NCBI GenBank assembly: GCA_963778225.1
Contig: CAVZTR010000010.1
Span: 62,001-126,000, forward strand
Length of the DNA: 64,000 nucleotides
From: JAGVSR01 sp963778225
Lineage (GTDB): Bacteria; Pseudomonadota; Alphaproteobacteria; Rhizobiales; Hyphomicrobiaceae
Direction of reading: 5' to 3'
Shown: in pieces, positions 59,494 to 64,000 of the stretch
Position numbering within the stretch: the stretch's first letter is position 1
Layout: each line of letters starts with the position of its first letter
The notes under the pieces: model-generated
Told to the model about the DNA's origin: nothing
Seen by the model: only the letters and a program-made list of their open reading frames with translations
Database searches by the model: none
Made by a program: the position numbers and the translations under genes

Positions 59494-60627
59494 TCAAAAT
59501 CCAAACATCATGAATGGTGACGGCTCGCCGGCGGTGGCGCGTTTGACCCGCTCCGGTTTCACCTTATGGCCACCACGCGCCCGCTCGCTCTTGCGCTCCT
59601 GCGGCGTGGCAACATCGGTATGCAGTCCCGTCGTGGCGGCCGCACGCATGCGCGCCGGAGGGGAAATTGCGGTGACCTCCGCGTCCTCGCCGGACAGCGT
59701 CTTCAGGACCGCCGGTGATCCGAAGAAGGGCAGCAGATGCGATGCAGTACCCGACGCATCGGCGGATGCGGCGATCACAGAGGGCACGCCGGTTGCTTTT
59801 GGCTGCGATTTGACGAGCAGCTTCTCAAGGTCCGCGTCATACGTGTCCAGCGGTACGAGAGGCGCCTTCGGCCGCATGTGAACGACCTTGTAACCGCGCT
59901 GCTTCAACCCTGCCAGCACGACGGGGAGCGCTTTGGCGGTCGCACTTTTGATGTCATGAAAAAGAATGATGCCGCCCTGCCGCTTGTCGATCTGCGCCAG
60001 AGTATAGGTCGCAAGTCGATCGGCATTGCCGATGTAACTGTCGTTCGAGACCACATCGACCGTGAAAGTCGCGATCCCGCGCGACTGCAAGTGCGCCAGC
60101 ATGGGATCGCTGTCGCTGAGGCCCGGAAAGCGGAAGAATGGCGCGATGGGCTGCCCCGCCGCCATCGCAATGGCCGAAAAACCGCGCTCGATTTCATCGA
60201 CGGCCCGATCCAGGCCGCGACGCTTGAGATTGAGCGGGTGTGACCAGGTATGGCTCCCCAGCGTATGTCCGCGCGACAGCACATCTTTGACGGTCGCAGG
60301 ATAGGCTATGGCCATCCGCCCGACGGAGAAAAAGGTAGCATTCGTGCAAAAGCGATCGAGCGTGTCGAGGATCGACTTCGTGATCCAGGGCATCGGGCCG
60401 TCGTCGAACGTCAGCACAACTTCGCGCGGTTGAAGAAAGCTTTCTTCGCGCGTGAGTCCAGAAAGGTCGCCGAAAAGCGGTCCTGTCGACGCATCGATCT
60501 CCACGACGCGTTCCACACCGAGAGCTGCCTTGGGATCGGCGCACGTGCGCTCGGCCTGCGCCGCACCGGCGGCAGTCCCGGCTGCTACGATCGAAAGCGC
60601 CCAAATCAATCCCAGTCGCCGAAGCAT
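59494..60627 (-). CDS. Secreted polysaccharide deacetylase (NodB domain), first copy
   Basis: A 377-residue carbohydrate esterase family 4 protein. A signal peptide (about 4-25, LGLIWALSIVAAGTAAGAAQ) precedes the NodB domain, with the catalytic Asp pair in VVLTFDDGP and the metal His pair in GSHTWSHPLNL; RFPGLSD, TVDVVSND and IILFHDI follow in order. The C-terminal 120 residues are basic and disordered. ATG 60627 is chosen because the 21 residues upstream are not signal-like. It probably deacetylates peptidoglycan or an exopolysaccharide. The second deacetylase gene follows the same layout upstream on the same strand. Confidence 0.9.
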   Translation of the reverse strand: MLRRLGLIWALSIVAAGTAAGAAQAERTCADPKAALGVERVVEIDASTGPLFGDLSGLTREESFLQPREVVLTFDDGPMPWITKSILDTLDRFCTNATFFSVGRMAIAYPATVKDVLSRGHTLGSHTWSHPLNLKRRGLDRAVDEIERGFSAIAMAAGQPIAPFFRFPGLSDSDPMLAHLQSRGIATFTVDVVSNDSYIGNADRLATYTLAQIDKRQGGIILFHDIKSATAKALPVVLAGLKQRGYKVVHMRPKAPLVPLDTYDADLEKLLVKSQPKATGVPSVIAASADASGTASHLLPFFGSPAVLKTLSGEDAEVTAISPPARMRAAATTGLHTDVATPQERKSERARGGHKVKPERVKRATAGEPSPFMMFGF

Positions 60628-60735
60628 CGGGCCCCACCATGAAATCCCTAAAGTTGGGCGGAGGGTGGCCGATTTCCGATCTTCGAGCAACAGCGTGGCG
60701 TCAGAAGGTTCTGCATCTGAGGCTTGCAGGCATCC

Positions 60736-61827
60736 CTACGGGCGGCCGAGCGGATTCGTGGCCCAGCTGTCGTCGTTCATCGCCGGTCGCAGATTCGGCC
60801 GGACCGGCGGCGGGAGTGGCGGAGCGTTCTTCGACGTCGGCGACGCCGCCGCCGAAACCGGCTGAGCGGCGCGGGCGTCCTCTGTCGCCCATGGCAACTG
60901 TTCGGGCGAGCCCGACGTCACCGGCCAGACCACCGAACGGTCGGCAAGTGGCTGGCTCGACAATGCGAGCTTACGCCGTTGGGCCTCGCGTTCCGCCATG
61001 GCGTCGAACGCGGGCAAGGTCGCGGCATGCCCTTTCGGCACGATGTGGACGATCTTGTATCCCTTCGACTTCAGCTCCTTGAGCAGCGCCCGCATGCCGC
61101 CGGCCGTGGAGGGCTGAATATCGTGAAAGAGAATGATGCCGCGGCCCTTCTGCGCAAGTTGCGACATGACGTTATTGCGCATCACCGTCGGGTTGCGGGT
61201 CAGGAAATCACGGCTATCGATGTGGATGGCGACGTTCGCGATATGGCGCGTCTTCAGATGAGCGCGCATGGCCGAACTCTCGCCCAGGTAAGGAAAGCGA
61301 AACAGCGGAGCAATGGGTCGGCCGAGTGCCAGGGTCGTCGCGCTGAAACCCAGTTCAATTTCCTGCTTGGACGCCGCCGAACCGATGCGGTCGAGCCGCT
61401 TATGCGACCAGGTATGCGACGCGATCGTATGTCCACGCGCCGCCGTATCGCGAAGCGTTTGGGGATCGGCGAGCGCCATCCGCCCGACGGTAAAGAACGT
61501 AGCCTTCACGCACTGCTCGTCCAGCGCATCCAGAATAGGTTGAGTATAGCGGCGGACCGGCCCGTCATCGAAGGTCAGGATGACTTCTTTGTCTTGCAGG
61601 AGAGGGTACGCATCTGGTCCCGGTACGCCGAACCGCGGTCCGTCGGCCGTATCGATCTCCGCGACACGCGAAACACCGAGCGCGTCAGGAACTCCCACAC
61701 ACGGTGCTGCCGGCCCGATAGCGCCCGTCGCGATGTCAGAATCAGCAGCCCCCGCGCCGCGCCCCCCGATCAGGAGCGCCGCGAACAGAACCCCGAAAAG
61801 GAGCCTCTGCCAGCCGCAATCTGTCAT
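60736..61827 (-). CDS. Secreted polysaccharide deacetylase (NodB domain), second copy
   Basis: A 363-residue paralogue of the next gene downstream. The signal peptide (about 8-28, LLFGVLFAALLIGGRGAGAA) is followed by the NodB domain with VILTFDDGP, ASHTWSHKRL, RFPYLGES and IILFHDIQPS. The metal ligands are intact, so both copies are probably active. The N-terminal extension upstream of ATG 61827 is open but not protein-like. The tail is Pro/Ala-rich. The pair is separated by 108 bases and probably arose by duplication. Confidence 0.9.
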   Translation of the reverse strand: MTDCGWQRLLFGVLFAALLIGGRGAGAADSDIATGAIGPAAPCVGVPDALGVSRVAEIDTADGPRFGVPGPDAYPLLQDKEVILTFDDGPVRRYTQPILDALDEQCVKATFFTVGRMALADPQTLRDTAARGHTIASHTWSHKRLDRIGSAASKQEIELGFSATTLALGRPIAPLFRFPYLGESSAMRAHLKTRHIANVAIHIDSRDFLTRNPTVMRNNVMSQLAQKGRGIILFHDIQPSTAGGMRALLKELKSKGYKIVHIVPKGHAATLPAFDAMAEREAQRRKLALSSQPLADRSVVWPVTSGSPEQLPWATEDARAAQPVSAAASPTSKNAPPLPPPVRPNLRPAMNDDSWATNPLGRP

Positions 61828-62068
61828 AAAAGCGTCATCCCCGAAGTGACCCCCACGCGGTCGGCGCACAGGCGCGTTCCCTGCGGCATAGTCCGACACG
61901 GGAGACATTAGCTGCGCTGCTTCGCCCGGTGCAACCCAGCCGATATTTTCTATGTGCTTTTCCAGCACCACGGTAGGCGATGCGACGCACGTATGCTAAC
62001 TGCCCGACTGAGTTCGTTCCGTTGGCGGCCAAACCTCCCGCGCTTGAAGAAGCAAGGAAAATTCCCGC

Positions 62069-63448
62069 GTGTCTCAAACCGGTTCGCACACGTCGACGCC
62101 TGAGGTCGAGGAAGCATCGATTGATGATCTGGTGCGCGATGTCGCGGCAGCGCTGCACGCGGGCGCTCCCGGTTCTGCCCGTCACATGGTGGAACACCTG
62201 CGTGCCCCTGACCTCGCGGATCTCATTGAGCTTCTGGAGCCGGAGGCTCGCCTCGAACTGATCCTCGCGTTCGGTCTCGATTTCGACTTCGAAGTCTTTT
62301 CCGAACTCGACGAGACCGTACGCGACCAGCTGTCGAAGGCGCTGCCCAACGACCTTCTCGCCCGCGCGGTGAGGGAACTCGACACCGACGACGCGGCCTA
62401 CATCATCGAGGGCCTCGAGGAGCGCGACAAGGAAGAGGTCCTCGCCCAGCTCGGGACGTCCGATCGCGCCGCGCTCGAACGCAACCTCGAATATCCCGAA
62501 GAGACCGCCGGGCGCCTGATGCAGGCCCACTTCGTGGCGGTCGCCCCTTTCTGGACGGTCGGACAGGTCATCGACTACATGCGCGACGCCGACGATCTGC
62601 CCGAGAGCTTCTCGGAGATCTTCGTCGTCGACCCGTCGTTCCGCGTCATGGGCAGCGTCGAACTTTCCCGGCTGATGCGGGCGAAGAGGAACGTGCTCGT
62701 TGAAACGCTGATGGAAACCGACCGCCACGTGGTTCTTGCCACGGAGGACCAGGAAGAGGTCGCCCGCCAGTTCAAGCGCTACGACCTCTTTTCGGTCCCC
62801 GTGGTCGACGAGAACCAGCGACTTGTCGGCGTCGTCACCGTGGACGACGTCGTGGAAGTTCTCGACGACGAAGCCGACGAGGATATGAAAGCCCTCGCCG
62901 GTGTCGGCGACGAAAGCCTCGCCGACTCGGTGCTGGAGACGGTCAAAAGCCGCGTCCCCTGGCTCGTCGTCAACCTCGGCACCGCCATCCTCGCGTCGTT
63001 CGTCATTCAACAATTCGATGCATCCATCGAGCAGATGGTCGCGCTCGCGGTTCTGATGCCCATCGTGGCGTCTACCGGCGGCAATGCCGGTACGCAAACC
63101 ATGACCGTGACCGTGCGCGCCTTGGCGACGAGCAAGCTCGGCTCGATGAACGCCCGCCGCGTGATCACCCGCGAGGCCCTCGTCGGTCTTTTGAACGGCC
63201 TCATCATGTCCGTGATTATGGCGACGGTGGTGTTCTTTTGGTTCGGCTCCGGAACCCTCGGCGGCGTGATCGGCGCGGCGATCATCGTCAACCTGTTCTG
63301 CGCGGCCGTGGCCGGCATTCTCATCCCGCTTATCTTCCACCACTTCGAACTCGATCCTGCCCCCGCCTCGGGCGTGTTCGTCACGATGATCACGGACTGC
63401 GTCGGCTTCTTCGCGTTCTTGGGCTTGGCCTCGATCTGGCTATTCTGA
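62069..63448 (+). CDS. mgtE: Magnesium transporter MgtE
   Basis: A 459-residue MgtE channel. The order is the N domain (about 20-135, superhelical, many acidic residues), a CBS pair (about 140-265, LVGVVTVDDVVEVLDDEADE near its end), a connecting plug helix and five membrane helices (from about 290). PIVASTGGNAGTQTMTVTVR in helix 2 and the pore Asp in MITDCVGFF (about residue 443) are conserved. It starts with GTG. The 241 bases upstream show no M-box riboswitch that I can recognise; intracellular Mg gating by the N and CBS domains is expected. Confidence 0.94.
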   Translation: MSQTGSHTSTPEVEEASIDDLVRDVAAALHAGAPGSARHMVEHLRAPDLADLIELLEPEARLELILAFGLDFDFEVFSELDETVRDQLSKALPNDLLARAVRELDTDDAAYIIEGLEERDKEEVLAQLGTSDRAALERNLEYPEETAGRLMQAHFVAVAPFWTVGQVIDYMRDADDLPESFSEIFVVDPSFRVMGSVELSRLMRAKRNVLVETLMETDRHVVLATEDQEEVARQFKRYDLFSVPVVDENQRLVGVVTVDDVVEVLDDEADEDMKALAGVGDESLADSVLETVKSRVPWLVVNLGTAILASFVIQQFDASIEQMVALAVLMPIVASTGGNAGTQTMTVTVRALATSKLGSMNARRVITREALVGLLNGLIMSVIMATVVFFWFGSGTLGGVIGAAIIVNLFCAAVAGILIPLIFHHFELDPAPASGVFVTMITDCVGFFAFLGLASIWLF

Positions 63449-63469
63449 GCCGTGCGCTGGGCCGCATGA

Positions 63470-64000
63470 TCAGCTGGTCGGCTGATCGAGCTTGCGCGTC
63501 AGGGCCTCGAACTCGCGCCGCAGTTCCTCGTTGCGGAAGATCTGTTCGAATGTCGGTGCCTCGAGCTTTTGCAGGGCCTCGAACGAAGCCGACCCGTCCC
63601 GCATCAGATTGTTGAGTTCAAAACTCGCCTGCACCGTCTCGAAGGTATTGTCCGCGATCTTGAGGTCGTGGGCGGCTTTTTGCCGGGCCTTGGCGATCTG
63701 TTCGCGCTGCTGCTGCAGATAACGCCGGTAAGCCTTGGCAGCATCCTCCGCCACTTTCTGGCTGTCGCGGTTAGCCTCCAGCATGCGTGTCTGGTCGGGA
63801 CGGTTATCCGCCCGCAACAGGTCCGCTGTCCGCGACTTGGCGTTCTGGATGTCCTTCATCACGGCATCGAGCCGCGGCAGATACTGCTTGTCGATTTTGG
63901 CAATGGCCATGTCCTGCGCATGCACGAGCATCGCGAATAGAGCTGCGTGCATTGCAAAGTACTTGCGCGCCGTCGCGGCATTGTCGCCGGCCGCTTCCAC
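63470..64000 (-). CDS. Coiled-coil hypothetical protein, probably partial at the right edge
   Basis: At least 176 residues on the minus strand, open to the window edge, so the true start may lie outside (the last codon in view could be a GTG start). It is highly charged and helical throughout, with a long Gln/Arg/Lys-rich segment (RRYLQQQREQIAKARQKAAH). No catalytic motif is seen. A hydrophobic stretch near the visible N-terminus (YFAMHAALFAMLVHAQDM) may be a buried or membrane helix. It is convergent with mgtE. Function unknown. Confidence 0.7.
   Translation of the reverse strand: MEAAGDNAATARKYFAMHAALFAMLVHAQDMAIAKIDKQYLPRLDAVMKDIQNAKSRTADLLRADNRPDQTRMLEANRDSQKVAEDAAKAYRRYLQQQREQIAKARQKAAHDLKIADNTFETVQASFELNNLMRDGSASFEALQKLEAPTFEQIFRNEELRREFEALTRKLDQPTS

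Noticed and set aside
61828..62068. M-box or other Mg riboswitch before mgtE
   Set aside because: The gap shows no recognisable riboswitch core or long paired structure. A computed search could change this view.

Overview
This is 64 kb of GC-rich chromosome from an alphaproteobacterium, most likely of the order Hyphomicrobiales. That rests on the gene order, an ATP12-type F1 assembly chaperone, a phasin, propionyl-CoA carboxylase, and a fused PutA without a DNA-binding domain. The family is not settled; Hyphomicrobiaceae-like is a guess. Almost everything in the first 29 kb is essential and on the + strand.

Layout. 1-9.5 kb: the end of rplJ, then rplL, rpoB and rpoC, closed by a strong intrinsic terminator. 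9.5-14.2 kb: the str operon (rpsL, rpsG, fusA, tuf) behind a near-consensus sigma70 promoter. 14.2-29.2 kb: the S10, spc and alpha clusters, running rpsJ to rplQ with secY and adk inside. 29.2-36.7 kb: degP, rarA, crcB, an RluC-type pseudouridine synthase, a HAD phosphatase and ATP12. Inserted in this block are a type VI-type amidase effector (Tae4-like) followed by a small membrane protein, and a pair of tiny membrane/coiled-coil proteins. 36.7-48.1 kb: a tandem-DUF2750 protein, pccB, an orphan SUKH (SMI1/KNR4) protein, a J-domain protein, panC, a frameshifted putA, a VWA protein paired with a Pam18-like membrane J protein, and a SPOR-tailed DD-carboxypeptidase. 48.2-58.2 kb: a phasin under a likely PhaR operator, clpS-clpA, small secreted proteins, a repeat-built hypothetical, pccA, a LysR regulator with a perfect palindrome, a 24-residue Lys/Ala peptide and a secreted protein. 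58.2-64 kb: lipB, tRNA-Leu(GAG), two secreted polysaccharide deacetylases, mgtE, and a partial coiled-coil protein at the right edge.

How the genes work together. The left half builds ribosomes, RNA polymerase, translation factors and the Sec channel. PccA and PccB form one enzyme although their genes lie 15 kb apart, and the phasin and PCC point to C3 and polyhydroxyalkanoate metabolism. ClpS feeds ClpA. DegP, the carboxypeptidase and the deacetylases act on the envelope.

The most unusual items are four. EF-Tu has a rewritten, about six residues longer switch I. A family of six hairpin repeats shows compensatory changes in both stems and a fixed asymmetric bulge, and four copies bracket rplQ. 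The Tae4-like amidase and its possible membrane immunity partner interrupt a housekeeping block. putA carries a one-base frameshift.
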